A stretch of 64,000 nucleotides of DNA, from positions 6,321,432 through 6,385,431 of the forward strand of contig CP099846.1 of the NCBI GenBank assembly GCA_030062745.1, read 5' to 3'. How positions within the stretch are numbered: position 1 is the first letter of the stretch; each line of letters opens with the position of its first letter. The translations under genes were made by a program, and so were the position numbers. The stretch is from Capitulum mitella (Eukaryota > Arthropoda > Thecostraca > Pollicipedomorpha > Pollicipedidae). The notes beneath the pieces were generated by a model. It made no database searches. It was not told the DNA's origin and was given only the letters and a program-made list of their open reading frames with translations. Positions 45,310 through 57,285 of the stretch are shown piece by piece.

Positions 45310-47013
45310 AGGCCTTTAAAGAGTGCACGTATGATGTGCACTCTTGTGATAGGACATGGGTACCCTCACATTAAAAAGAATCCCCTCTATTACTGAGGAG
45401 GCGGTCATGACATAGCTCATATGCACCCCTTCCTTAAAAAGGCGCCGTTAACACAGCCATGTAACAGACAGGACACAGAAGACTTAGAGACGCTCTTGCG
45501 ATGGTGTATGGCTGCCCGGCGGTGAAAAGGCCCGTGCGACAACGGAGACGTCCCTGTGATGGGACATAACACCCTGAAACGGACGCCCAGTTGGCATCCA
45601 GGAGACGCCCACGTTATAGTATATGGGTGGCCTTTTCGTTCGTCGTCGCGTGACACGGAGACGCCCCATCGACGACATAGCATTTAACCCTATTCCCGGC
45701 AGGGGGGCTGAATCCGCCCCCCTCTCGGGTTTTTGCTTGCCAGTTCCGGAGTTTTGACGCAGCTTCAGGAAACTTTGTGACTTTTCCTAGCTTTTTTTAA
45801 TCCGCACTGTGACTTTATTAACGTAATTTTATTTTGCTCAGGGGGCGGAGCCAGGCAACGTTTTTGGGAGACACCTCAGGCCATTTTTGGTCCTGTTGAG
45901 GGTAGTAAGAAAATGACTGCCAAAAATAGCGTTTTTAAGACAGAACTTGAAACTTTACGTGGATGTATAGTTAAGTAATTCGACAACGTGCAAATACAAT
46001 TTTGTAAATCTGAGGTCACTTTACGAGGTCAGGTCAGGGTCAAAAGTCAAAATTTGGTTTTATAGTAATAATTTTGGCGCTATTTTTTCAAATACCAAAA
46101 CCAGAACATATGTGACGTAGAAGGGTGCCCTCTGCTTGTGTATCAAGTTTCAACTTGATATCAGGTTGGGTCACGGAGCTGTGACCTAAAATGTCAGTGC
46201 GCGTACCCTACATCACAGTAGCCGTAAAATGGATTTTTTTTAAAATAGAGTGAATTCAAATGATTGAAAACGTTTACAGATAATATTAAATGCACACGAG
46301 ATCATTCCAAGTGATTCTAAGGTCACTGGAGGTCGTTTAAGGTCAAAGGCCGCAAGTTCATCTAAAGAAAATGTGGCCATGGCAATCCCCTTTTTCATGC
46401 CCCTGGCACCGCCTGTGCTAAAATTTTACAAACATTGCAACACGATTTGTACTTCTCCAGCATAACATGAAGCTAGTAGAAGCTAAAAAAGAGCTTTTTT
46501 TATTAAGTCAGTTTTTGAAAAACTTATCCTGCTATTTTCAAATCCCTGTAAACGTCCAAGCTTTTAATTTTTTATATATAGTCAATTTTTGAAGAACTTA
46601 CTCTTCTATTTTCAAATCCCTGTGAAACAAACAAGCAAGAAACAATTGAGTTAATTCGATTGAGCCAATTTCAAGTCAAAATCAAGGTCCAAAAACAAGA
46701 GACAAGAGAATTACAACAAGTTCAAAGATATCCCCCATTATGGCCTTTTTACCTCCCTGTATCCAACCCTCTCAAAATTTTGGACTTCTTTTTATAAAAA
46801 TGTAGTTTACGTCATGACAAATCGATTGCCATTTGTTACGATGAAATCGGACGAGTAGTTCTCGAGATCTCAGGGGGAATCCCCCCCCCCCCGCCGGGAA
46901 ACGGCCATATCGTCCAGCCCTCCGGGAATAGGGTTAAAATGCACCCTTTCGGTGACTGCATCTAGAGGCGCGCGCCATTATGATTAATCACGGCGCCAAA
47001 AGTATCCATAATG

Positions 47014-47063
<50 letters not shown>

Positions 47064-47880
47064 CAATATGGAAAAACTGTTAAAGAGAGCTGTTCAAAGA
47101 AGCGTCGCTGTGACACTAAGGACACGCCTCTGCGATGGGGTATTGGCTTTCTGTCGTTCGAAAGGCACCCTTGTCATGGGGTATGGGTGCACACTTAAGA
47201 TGCACACACACACACACACACATAAGATGCACTTTCACGAAAGGCCATGAATGAGCCACTGTGATGGAGTATGCTTGCCCCGTTATTTAAAATGCTTCCC
47301 TTTAACACCAAGGAAACACCACTGGAATTGTCATGGGTGCCCGTTGTTCAAAAGGCGCCTTGTGACGAAGAACTCCCATGCGATGCTGTATGGGTGCCCT
47401 GCTGGTAAAAAGGCGGCCCTGTGACACCAAGGATGTGCCCTGTGATTATCAGTACCCTGCCGTTCCAAAGGCATCCCTTGACGCCAAACAGGCACCCGTG
47501 TGATGGAGTATGGGTGGCCTGTCGTTCAAAAGGCTCTGCTGTGGTACCAAGAAGGCCCCTCGGTGACAGAGTTTATGCCATTCAAAAGGCGCCCCTAAGG
47601 CACAAAGGTACCCCGGTGAATGGCCATGACACCTCATTCTTTAAAATAAGGTCCTAGTAAAATGGAAAAAACTCCAACGTTTTAGTGCTTAGTATGCGCG
47701 ATTCTATTAGCATGGCTCCCTTGGGACACAGGCACATTTAGGCCTGACGCTCAGATTGGCGCTTGATTCAATTTTTCACGGACGAATTTTGTCCGTGGAA
47801 AAAAGTCGCCCCATCGTTAAAGAGCGCACTTGACATCGCGCGCTCTTTTTATAGGACATGGGCGCCCTTCTGTTGAAAAC
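45310..47880. repeat. Degenerate satellite, unit about 60-65 bp, interrupted by a MITE
   Basis: Units built on GATGGNGTATGGGTGCCC, then GTCGTTCAAAAGGCGCCCC and TGTGACACCAAGGA, run on both sides of the MITE. They are clearest at 47100-47640 and 45470-45680. (TA)n (47019-47060) and (AC)n (47202-47221) tracts are embedded. Units are strongly diverged. Confidence 0.7.
45688..46933. mobile_element. piggyBac-like MITE, copy 1, intact ends
   Basis: Starts CCCTATTCCCGG and ends CCGGGAATAGGG, flanked on both sides by TTAA (45684-45687 and 46934-46937), the obligate piggyBac target. It is 1,246 bp with no coding capacity. The interior has several AGGTCA words near 46020-46035. It is inserted in the 60-65-bp satellite, so it is younger than that array. 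It matches the copy at 7233-12065 in opposite orientation. Confidence 0.88.
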
Positions 47881-48159
47881 GGAGCCCCAAGAAAATGGCT
47901 GTTGAGGAAACGGGCATAATCTGATACACATGTAGCATAATATACCCATATATGATATGGGCATCACGATTTCAAGCGCACACAAGTCAAAACGTCATGA
48001 GTTGTTTTGACGCCGACCGCCACATACAACTGAGCGCTTCGGGTGATATAAACGGTATTGCGATATTACGTCAATACGGCCTCGCTCGGCGTCTTTTCAG
48101 CTCAATTTTGGCGCCTTTTCAGTGCAATTTTGGCGCCCAAAAATATATTTTTGAGGCCC
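47881..48159. other. Flank between the satellite and the small membrane ORF
   Basis: Contains a duplicated TTTTGGCGCC word near 48110 and 48130; nothing else assigned. Confidence 0.3.
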
Positions 48160-48501
48160 CTAAAAATTCGTCTCCTCCCTTTGGCAACATCCTGGATCTG
48201 TTCTTGCTTGTGACTGGAGTGTGCTGGGCAGGGGTGTCGATTTGTATTCTATTGTGGGGACCATGTCTCCATGTGAATCTCGTCCCTTCCAAAACTGGTT
48301 TACCCCCCCCCCCCATTTTCTGTGATTTTGGCGAGGAAAATAGTCAATAATCTCGAAAATAAAAACTGCAATATTTACCAGATATACAGAAAGCATCAAA
48401 TACAGCATAACATTGCCTAAAATATTTAGAAAAGAAACATCGTCATATCTGGTGGTGGTCAAGCAGGCACAGTAATCAGGATCGTCGTCTTCTTTAGGCA
48501 T
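48160..48501 (-). CDS. Candidate small membrane protein, unrecognised
   Basis: The first ATG after a well-formed core promoter (48599-48579, minus strand) opens a 113-codon frame in good context (ACCATGC). The N-terminus is acidic with clustered Cys (MPKEDDDPDYCACLTTTRY). It is followed by one hydrophobic segment, about residues 24-52 (SFLNILGNVMLYLMLSVYLV then NIAVFIFEII). The last 50 residues are Gly/Ser/Thr-rich and partly come from a G-run region, so the true end may lie in a spliced exon near residue 59, where CACAG precedes AAAATG. I know no family. It could be an orphan gene or chance; promoter placement is the main support. Confidence 0.35.
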   Translation of the reverse strand: MPKEDDDPDYCACLTTTRYDDVSFLNILGNVMLYLMLSVYLVNIAVFIFEIIDYFPRQNHRKWGGGVNQFWKGRDSHGDMVPTIEYKSTPLPSTLQSQARTDPGCCQREETNF

Positions 48502-48574
48502 GGTAGTGCCAAGACCTAACGAGCGCTTTCTGTAGCAAAAAGTCGATGCGAAAGCTATGCGAAAATGCAATGAA

Positions 48575-48608
48575 ATAATGAACTCAAGAATCGGGACTCT
48601 ATATATAC
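48575..48608 (-). promoter_or_regulatory. TATA box and TCATT initiator for the small membrane ORF
   Basis: On the minus strand GTATATATAG (48608-48599) is followed about 27 bp later by TTCATTA with the initiator A at 48579 (TCAKT consensus). The ORF starts 78 bp downstream, with no earlier ATG in between. Confidence 0.45.
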
Positions 48609-48619
48609 GTTCGCTCCTC

Positions 48620-51600
48620 GGTTGCCACAGTTGCGCTATACATGTCACATCGGCACAGTTCTGAAAGGCCAAAGGCCGTGTATTGTGATTTATTTTCAAA
48701 CTAAAGTGTAACTGAAATGCAGAGTCGCTGTGTAATTTTGGAAATGGATAGTGCTATATCCGAAACTTTAAATAAAACCCAGCAAGATCAATGTCATACT
48801 AAATGTGTACATTCGGCTCAGTTTTACACGAATTGAATGCTGAACTTAAACATGTAGTTCGAGACAATGAAAAAAAACGAATAAAAAGCTAACTAAAGCA
48901 AAGAATGCCCTATTGTTCAGTGAAACGTGTCAAAGAAAATATCTGCATATATGTATGCAATTTATCTCCACTATCTAACTCTATACAGATGCATAGTTCA
49001 TTATTTCATAAATGATAGCAAAAATGGAAATATCAAGACTGTTCTCGGTACATATATTGTTCTCGGTATAAATAAAGTGGACTAAATCCGTTGGGACACT
49101 CGTATTTTGGCGGAGGGTAGGTTGTCGGGCCCTCGGCTCCCCCCTCCTCCCAATCATTTACACAAAACGACACCCCTGGTGCTGGGTGAAGGTCGGCCTG
49201 GGTTAGAAGACCCTACAGCAAGGGCCTCTGACTGAACTGCGCTAGTTGTCGGTCGACCTTTTTCTCGAAGGAACACATCTTTTCCCTTTTTTCCTACTTA
49301 AGAGGTCCGTATATTTTTATTTACGCGGTTTTGTATTCGGCAGCCGGAAATGGCGCAACATGTTAAATGGCGAGCACTCGCTTCCATTTTGAGACCTGCA
49401 AATTGCACATCACCTTTTACACATACACATGTCGCAGCACGGCTTGTTAACACCACGTCGGCACCGCTCACAAAGCTTACACTTTAACTTCAACATGAGG
49501 CATCATGCTCTGTGGTATGTGTTGTGTGTGTGTTACGTCGCGAAATGCTGTGTGTGGAGGCTTTTGACGCGTAACAGTGACCATTAGGTGTCATTATCAG
49601 ACAATAAAGGCCATTCCATTTCATGTACCATTGAGGGAGGCAGAAACACATCTCCATCATTAAGAAGTGCAACTCCATGCTCTCTGCCTCATACAAAAAT
49701 TGCCACCTTTTCCGCCTGAAGTCCGAAAGGTCTCGGCCTACAGTCCTGTCTTCCTCCACATCCAGTGCTGCCTCTCCGTTTGGGACGGGGTTTCGATGTG
49801 CCGTCTGAACAGGGTGCAGATGGCGATTAGCTTCGGATTCAGGATCTTGGGGTCGAGGTCGTGACCTCATCCGCCAGTCTGTGGCGGCGCTCGGTTGGCG
49901 CGGTGCGTGTTACCTCGTTATTCACCGAGACAGCCTGCTCGTCTTCAGCGCGGCAACGGCCGGCGGCCTCCCCGCTGGCGGTGCGCTCCCCGCTTATTCG
50001 GCGCGCCAAACGCTTCGGGTTGTTCCACCGGTCCTTCGGTCGCGGACGCTCGAAGGCCCGGCACCGTTTCGCCGCTCGTCCTCACGTTTGACGCGGTGTA
50101 TTCTGCGGAGCAGCCTCGTGCCGCCGGCGACTGCCGCTTCTTTCTCCCGGCGTGAGTTGATTTCACACGCCTTGACTGCGGCATGGTTTAAGCAAGCGCG
50201 GCTCTCTCCAGTCTTCGTATTTGGTTTGACCTTCTCGATCTGTCTTTTACTGTTCTACAGTATTTTTATGTGGCAACGGCTTACCCATGTACCTGACTGG
50301 AAGAAATATGACACCTTTGCTCCGGAATGATTCGTTTGATACCCCGAATGAACGAGATACAGAAAGGCGACAAAACGAAAAGCGAAATGGCTTCAAGGAT
50401 GAGGCGCTTCTGTTTACACGTAGAGATATAGGTGATAGGCGGGCTTTGGCTGTTTTCCTTTATAACTGTTGTTCGTTCCCAAAACCAGATGTATCCAGCC
50501 TTTATGACTGTGCGACGCGTATAATTCACACATTTTCATAGACAGGAATCGATGGCAATGGCCTGTTTTGCATTCGGACGGTCAGAGGCCCGGCTGCCGG
50601 TCCTGGGACGGTTCGTCGACACGGAGGAGTGCACCCCGACAGGTCACGGCAGGCGGGTGGCCGCGCTTTCAAAGCTGATGAGGCCAGGCCCATTTCCACA
50701 CTGTTACGTGATCCGTACAATGCCATAGAGCTTATACTGAAATTGTCCCGAGTTGGTTGGGTTGCCGTCACGGTGGAAGGGTTACTGCCTGCCCTCTGGG
50801 CTGCCAGACACAGGGGGCTCAGGCCGTTGAGGCCCGAGCTCAGAGTAGGCCCCCGACTGGTGAAGGGCTGCTGGAGTCTGCTGGCTGCTGGATCGCTAGC
50901 AAGATACCGGACTGGATAGGTCACCAGGCAGGCCACTGTACAGGCCAGCCGACGGACTGGCCACTGGACTGGTGGCTGGACGGGCCACCTGACGGGCCGC
51001 CGCGGCCGCCAACTCCGCTTACCGTTTCCCTTCACCGCCGATATCAACGGTCCGACATTCAAATATCGCTCATTACCTATGTATGCTGTTGGCATGGCCG
51101 TGCCGTATGGGTGCGAGGGGCGCAGTCAGGTTTCAGGCGTTTCGTACCCGTTTGTTTAGAATGTGATGAACATGTCATGGCTTGCCGAGTCATGTGCATT
51201 AAAGGTATACGTGGTGAATTATGAAACGACAACTTTGAATGATAAACTGACAAGGATATTTAATTTTTCTCTAGATTTTCCTTCAGAAATATATTTAATT
51301 ATTCCCATACGAGGTCGAAGGGAAGCCGGGCCGCCGGCTGCTGGCCTCTCTGGATGCGCGCCTCTGAGTGGGGCCGTGTACGGCCGGTCCGCTCCGGCCT
51401 GCCGACTGGCCGGCTCGCGCCGTGACGGAGGCGCCATCTCAGACGCCTGTCTCCCGATCAGAATAGAGCCCGGCGACCCCGGCATCGGCCGTCCGCGGAT
51501 ACCGCCTGCTGCAGGAGTCCGGGCACAGGATCGTGCCGCCTGAGTCTGCGAGCTTCATGCAACGGGAGCACCGACTGTGTTTTCCCAACTTGTCCGGCTG

Positions 51601-52080
51601 TCATTAAAGCTCACGCGCTTCAGTTTACGGTGGGCTTTTCTATTTCATTCAAACGTTTAGTTTCTACGGTCAACGTCTAGCCTGAGTACATTTTGCAGCT
51701 ATTGCCGGGTTTGCGCAACTGGTTCAGTCGCCATTATTCCGTCGTGGTGGGCTCGGTATGAGCGTCCCTGCTTCAGGCTAGCCGCCGCTTCCAGAGTTTC
51801 ATTTAAACTTGCGGCAGTAAAAACTTCGCTGCGAAGCGTCTCAGACCCCCAAGCACCTACGCCTCTCTGACGGTGGTGCTTCTAGCCCGATTTTTCCGCC
51901 ACTGCGTCTCCCCACTGGTGCATAGGTCAGTGTCTGTTGCCACCCCGGCGACAGTGCTCTGAGTTCTTTTGACAGTCTACATACTGCTGGCCTGTCCAGC
52001 CCGTTCTGTCTGCCAACGTTCTGTCCACGGTCTGACACTGCACTGGTTGCTGCTGCCGCATCCTCTCCCAACACTCTGTC
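48620..52080. other. Unassigned intergenic DNA
   Basis: No gene supported. A + frame ending at 50330 has a hydrophobic run (VFVFGLTFSICLLLFYSIFM) near its end, but no conserved family. GC-rich patches at 50560-51010 and 51320-51540 are CpG-rich without coding signals I trust. Confidence 0.35.
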
Positions 52081-52094
52081 GTTGGTGTGTCCAC

Positions 52095-52315
52095 AGTCTG
52101 CCGCTGCTGTGTCTGCAGTCTGCCGCTGCTGTGTCTGTAGTGGTGGCGTCAGAGGAGGCCGGCAGGGGCCGTGCTGTGTCTGCAGTCTGCTGCTTCTGTG
52201 TCTGCAGTGGTGGCGTCAGAGGAGGCCGGCAGGGCCCGTGCTGTGTCTGCAGTCTGCTGCTGCCGGGTCTGCAGTGGTGGCGGCAGAGGTGGCCGGCAGG
52301 GGCCGGGGCCGCCCG
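52095..52315 (+). repeat. Three-unit tandem repeat, about 66-72 bp
   Basis: GTCTGCAGTGGTGGCGTCAG, AGGAGGCCGGCAGGG and CCGTGCTGTGTCTGCAGTCT recur in order three times with small differences, within a CpG-rich patch reaching 52660. Confidence 0.75.
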
Positions 52316-52682
52316 GTGGCGCCCCGGCCGGCGTCTGCAGCCGGGCGGGGCGGTGGGCCGGCCGGACCGGCCGCCAGTCACCGCGCCGGCTCGCCATGAA
52401 GTGGGAGCCGCGGAGTGTGGCGGCGCGGCTGTGTGCCGCACGTCGACCGGACACCGCCAGCAGCCGCCGCCAGCGGCCTCTGCCCAGACGAGGTCAGCGC
52501 TCAGTGTCCGACCCCGCACCCAGTCAGGGTACACCCAGACTCCGACCCCGCACCCGGCCAGGGTACAGCCCGGGCTCTGATCCCCCACCCAGCCGGGAAA
52601 CAGCCCGGGATCGGGCTCGGGATCCGAGGCCGGACCCGGCCGGGATACGATGACGCTGCTGACAGAGTTCCCCTGCCCTTAT

Positions 52683-52719
52683 GGCTCTAACCATACCGCC
52701 CTGACGTATGGTTAGAGCC
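52683..52719. repeat. Perfect 14-bp hairpin, 9-nt loop
   Basis: GGCTCTAACCATAC at 52683-52696 is exactly complementary to GTATGGTTAGAGCC at 52706-52719. No T-run follows, so it is not a simple terminator; it could be a small palindromic repeat. Confidence 0.8.
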
Positions 52720-55700
52720 GCCGCTAGGACAGGGTGGTTCCTGATTTTCCCACTGCTCGGCTGTTTTGAATTTGAAAGGATTGGCTGGCTTCCTTGTATG
52801 TGTCATCTTTCCTGTGCCAGCTGTGGGCAACTGCTTTGATGGCCTTGACGCCATGTTTGTCAAATGTCTTCGTCTTTTTTCTGCCTCAATATCTCAATAC
52901 CTCAATACTCTTGAATTTGATTCAGGTCTAATTGTTCTTTCAAAATCTTTTTCCTAGCCCGTGCAAAAAAGAACGCAAATGAGCATTGCCCGTTCATGAC
53001 TATTCCAGTTCATAGATGTATGGGATTTTCTATGTCATGCTCTGGTTCAGATAGGCTTAAAGGAACAACGTTTCTCGTAATTAATACTTTGTTCTGATGT
53101 TGACATACCATGCCCATCCAAAACACCTCATGAAGACATCGGCGTTTGCATGACATGATGTCCTAAATGCAGTTAAACATTAATCACAGATGTGCGATCA
53201 ATATGAATACAGTGGTGGCACCATGCTGAGAGTAAATCGAGGCATTCTTAAGCAAGGGGGGTTGCAGCCAGGTTCCGGTCCTCATAGGAGGAGTTTTAGC
53301 GAGCCGAAAAAAGAATACGTTCTCAGGTCGAGACTCGAAAACCGAGTAAGATTGCAGTGGAGGTTCACTCTACGTTTTCCGCAGTAGTTGGTTCAGTTTC
53401 CGCTCTTCTGATTGTTTATTTCTGTCCAAAAAGGTGGCGTCCTGCCTCCGCTAGGTCGTCCCCTACTTAGCTGGGCAGGAACGAGTAGGTGTTTGCATAT
53501 GGCTGGAGCCTGATACGTGGACCGCTCTTTCTGTTTACCAAGGCCGATCATCTAAATGGACTCGGCTATTAAGAAAATGTATGCGCGAAACGTACCCGTA
53601 CGTCGACTTTCACAATGCGCCTCGTTTCAAAACCCATTGTTCCTCTGAAGGCCTTTCGGGGTACTATGCTGGAGCAAATCTCTAACAGCACCAGCAGCAG
53701 AAGTCGCAGATATATGCAGCAGCGGTAATGGTGTGGCCCTTCATGGTCATACGGCACCACCCATCAAACCATGCTGGCACGTCAGCCGAACTTTGTATTT
53801 TCCTAGACTGCTACGTTGTGTTGAATGTAGCGATCATCTTTTGTTGTTTTTTCCGTTGTCATGCGCCTTTTTCTTCCCCTTCGAGTGCCAATTGATCCGT
53901 CCTTTCGCCTCTTCTTACTTCTTTCCGCTCTCTCTCTCTATCTCTCTCTCTCTCTCCTTTTCAAGCTGACGTTTTACTGCCGAACTGATGACAATCTAGG
54001 AGCGTTTACATTCTACTGGGATCGGAAGTTGCTGGGTCTGGAGGTTATTTAAGCCTTCCGTTGCTTTCGTGGTAGGCTTGTGGGGATTGCACACTACTGC
54101 TAATGGCATGCGCCACCTGTTTCCACACGTGGGCGCCAGCAAATTCATCTGCGGGTGTGCGTCATACCTGCCAGCACGTGCATGTTTTGCTGCACGTTTT
54201 CGTGGCATGAGCGACGTACTCCGGATTGCGCTGCTATGTGTTCGCTGCTTGCCTCCGCACGTGACTGCCGTCTGCTGGCTTTCGTGTGCTCTAAGCTTAG
54301 CCCGTCATGCTGAAGAATAAACTTGCCTAATCAAGCCTGGTTTGTAATCGCTGATGCTAAGAAGGCGCAGGGAACCTGACGGGCTAATGACCCTTCTGTG
54401 TCGGCCTGTAACAAACGTCCTGATGATCGCAGCTCTCCGGATCTTTAAGACTCAATGAAGACGACGCTTTTCTCCGAGTTGGCAGATAAATATTTGCGTT
54501 GGAGGTGCTGTTTCTAGTCATACGTCTCGCGGTCGTGGTGCTCCAGCCCGTTGATACTCCGAAGGTCTCCTGGGTCGCCCTGAGGCCGGCTGGCTCGCTC
54601 CGGAAGAAGGCTAGCTCGCTCCTGAGGTCCTCCCACATTCGTGGCCCTTACTGCGTTACTCGCGACCTGAAGTAACATGTCTAGGTAAAATGAGCTGCGT
54701 CATCGTTCGGACTTTTACGCCATTCGTGGCGCACACATCCCTTGAGCATTCCTGAGATAGTCGACCAAGGGACGCGATCTAAATGTCCCAGTAGACTTTG
54801 GCGGAGGAAACATATTGCGCATAGCACCTAAGTTACGCTTGTTTCTCCTTAAAATGTCGAGGATTCCACCTTCGCGCCCTTCCTTTGCAGCCACCTCAAA
54901 AATGGCGGCCTGAAGCGCCGATCGATCCCTCTCGATCATTCAACAGAGCGAACTTGTCCTACGTGCTATTCTCGCGACCCACCCGATTCCTTCAAACAGT
55001 GGAATCTAACCCACGCGGGGGTCAGGTTCCACGGATTCAAACGTGGCCATGTTTGAAGCTGTGGTCTGTACGCACGGAATGCTGATGCGACCATGCGCCC
55101 TCCGCGTTGAGTCAGGGGACGGATGAGCAGGATCGTGTTAGCACAGCGGTCCAGCCCGTCCTCCCGCCTGCCTGGACCGGCGGCCGCTGGGTCTGGCCAG
55201 CGCTGCGCTCCTCGGACCTCTTCCGGCCGTGTCGGCGCTGCGGGTGTCTCCGGCGGCGGCGGCGGGCCGGTCCGCTGCAGCTGGGTCCGGCGGCGCGGCC
55301 TTGGACGGGCCCCGCGCGGCCCCGGCCGCCGCTGCCGCCCGCCATGTGCCGGCCGCGGCGCACCGGGCCGCGGCTGCAGCTCAACTGACGGCCCCGCCGG
55401 ACAAGAACTGGTCATGATCTGATGTCCGCGCCTGACCGGCTTCCGCGGCGCCATCTCGGCCGTTCAGTGTGATCCGGGGCCGGTGTGATGGATCTGCGGG
55501 ACCGTCGCGGAAATTCAGCGTGGTCCTGAGCTGTCGGCAAGCCAATGGGGCCACTTTACAGGGTTCCACAGCGTGGCAGTGGTCCTCCAGCTGACGGCAA
55601 TGCGCAGTTGGTTGACAGGGCACGATCCGCAGCGCATAACAAATTAGGTGTTGGAGCCTCGGGGCTCGTCTCTGCAGCGGCTCGTGAAGAGCGGAGCAGG

Positions 55701-56770
55701 TCTGTGTTGTCGCTCAGGTCCGTTCTGGTCGTCCCATCATAGTTCTTATTTCTTTGTATATTTTGCGGCCTCTCAAAGGTCAAATGGATGCGCTTTTTGG
55801 TATGCACAATGCAAAGGATGATGTAAGCTTCAACGCCCAACAAAGAGCAGGAGCTAAGTTGGCTTGACGCTCGATGAAAAGATATCGGTACATTTCCGAG
55901 CAGTTCGGTGATGGAATGGCGACTTTTGACTCGGCGGTTGTCCAGGGCCCGAATTTTCCTCGTTTGCCGTGTGCCCAAACACCGATAATGCACGATTCCT
56001 TGCCATTAAAAAAAGATTTAAAGTGTTCCTTTGAAAACTGCATCACCAGTGGTACGTCACTGTGCACTTTCGCAGTCGCTGAAAAACCGGTGTGATAAAC
56101 GAGCGATTAAATATTTGTTTTTATATACTGGGTTGTGTTTGAGTGGTTAGTTCTGTTTTGTTTTTCCAGCGCAAAAGGAAGCGGTCGGCACTTGAGGAAT
56201 GCTTTCGTTCGCCCCCTAACACAAATATTCAGGTGGTCTCGAGTAATATTTTGTGTCAGCTTAGTTATGAAAAACGACGATTTTGCATGCACTGTACCTC
56301 TTTTGTTTGCTCGTCCGCTCCATACACTTTCTTTTCATCTTTCACCGCCCACACTGCATCTCACCGCCGCAGCCTATGGATTTTCTTGACACAGATTAGC
56401 TCAAGCTCACGTAGCCAGCCATCTGTCGCCTTACGACATAGTCCTGTGCGACTTCTGAAAAAGCGCTGTTTTCAAGACGCGGTATATTTTGACAGCTTAT
56501 TCCCGTACAGACGGGATATCAGCTATCCTCCAACGACCTACCTTGCCGTACTAGGAATTTTGTTCTGCTCTGTGCCGTTCTGTCGACTTGCCCGGACGCA
56601 ACACCAGAGACTGCAGAGTGGCCAGTCTCAGCTCGCCCGGTCGAGATCACCCACACCTCGCTGGCTCAGCCTCACCGCCCGCCCCCTCCCCGCATCGGCC
56701 ACCCCGTCCCGGCTGCAGCGCCGTGTGAACCGGATACGCCGGCAGCCGGCCGGTCTCCGGCGGAGGCAGT
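52720..56770. other. Unassigned intergenic DNA
   Basis: No recognised gene. It holds a (TC)n run at 53929-53958, an AATAAA at about 54315, and a CpG-rich patch at 55140-55450. Minus frames at 54384-54939 are short and unassigned. Confidence 0.35.
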
Positions 56771-56779
56771 AACTAGCCG

Positions 56780-57285
56780 CCGACCAGGCGCCGCGGCCAC
56801 GGCCGGCGGAAACCGAGTACAGAATACAGACCGACCGCGGCCGGCGGGAACCGAGTACAGAATACAGACTGACCGCGGCCGGCGGGGACAGAATACAGAA
56901 TAAGACCGACCACGGCCGGCGGGGATCGAATACAGAATACAGACCGACCTCGGCCGGCGGGGACCGAGTACAAAGTACAGACTGACCGCGGCCGGTGGGG
57001 ACCGAATGCAGCATACAGACCGACCACGACCGGCGGGGACCGAGTAGACTGACAACGGCGGGCAGGACCGAGCACAGAATGGCAGGCGCGAGCTACGTTG
57101 GTGCGGCAGTTGCGAGGTACATTCACCCGGCTTATAGGATAGCAGGCAGCCAGACAAGTGTCGTGGCAAAATTAAGAAATGGGCACTCGCGGTATATGGC
57201 CATTGTACCGCTGACGGGAACCGAATACAGACTGACCATGGCGGGAACCGACTACAGAATACAGACAGGCCACGGCAGGGCCACT
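56780..57285 (+). repeat. About 39-bp minisatellite, degrading rightwards
   Basis: Units of GACCGACCGCGGCCGGCGGG plus AACCGAGTACAGAATACA repeat about seven times to 57060. Scattered remnants (GGGAACCGAATACAGACTGA) recur at 57210-57285. Confidence 0.8.

Noticed and set aside
48160-48699. Longer minus frame starting MKINHNTRPL upstream of the small membrane ORF
   Set aside because: That ATG lies upstream of the TATA box and initiator, so it would not be in the transcript; the internal ATG was preferred.
50214-50330. Hydrophobic + segment VFVFGLTFSICLLLFYSIFM
   Set aside because: Possible transmembrane helix, but codon use is unlike the other exons and there is no homology or start to support a gene.
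50526-51095. 189-codon minus ORF
   Set aside because: Pro/Arg-rich part is a GC artefact; the rest has a readable look (SISSMALYGSR) but no family I can name and no promoter.
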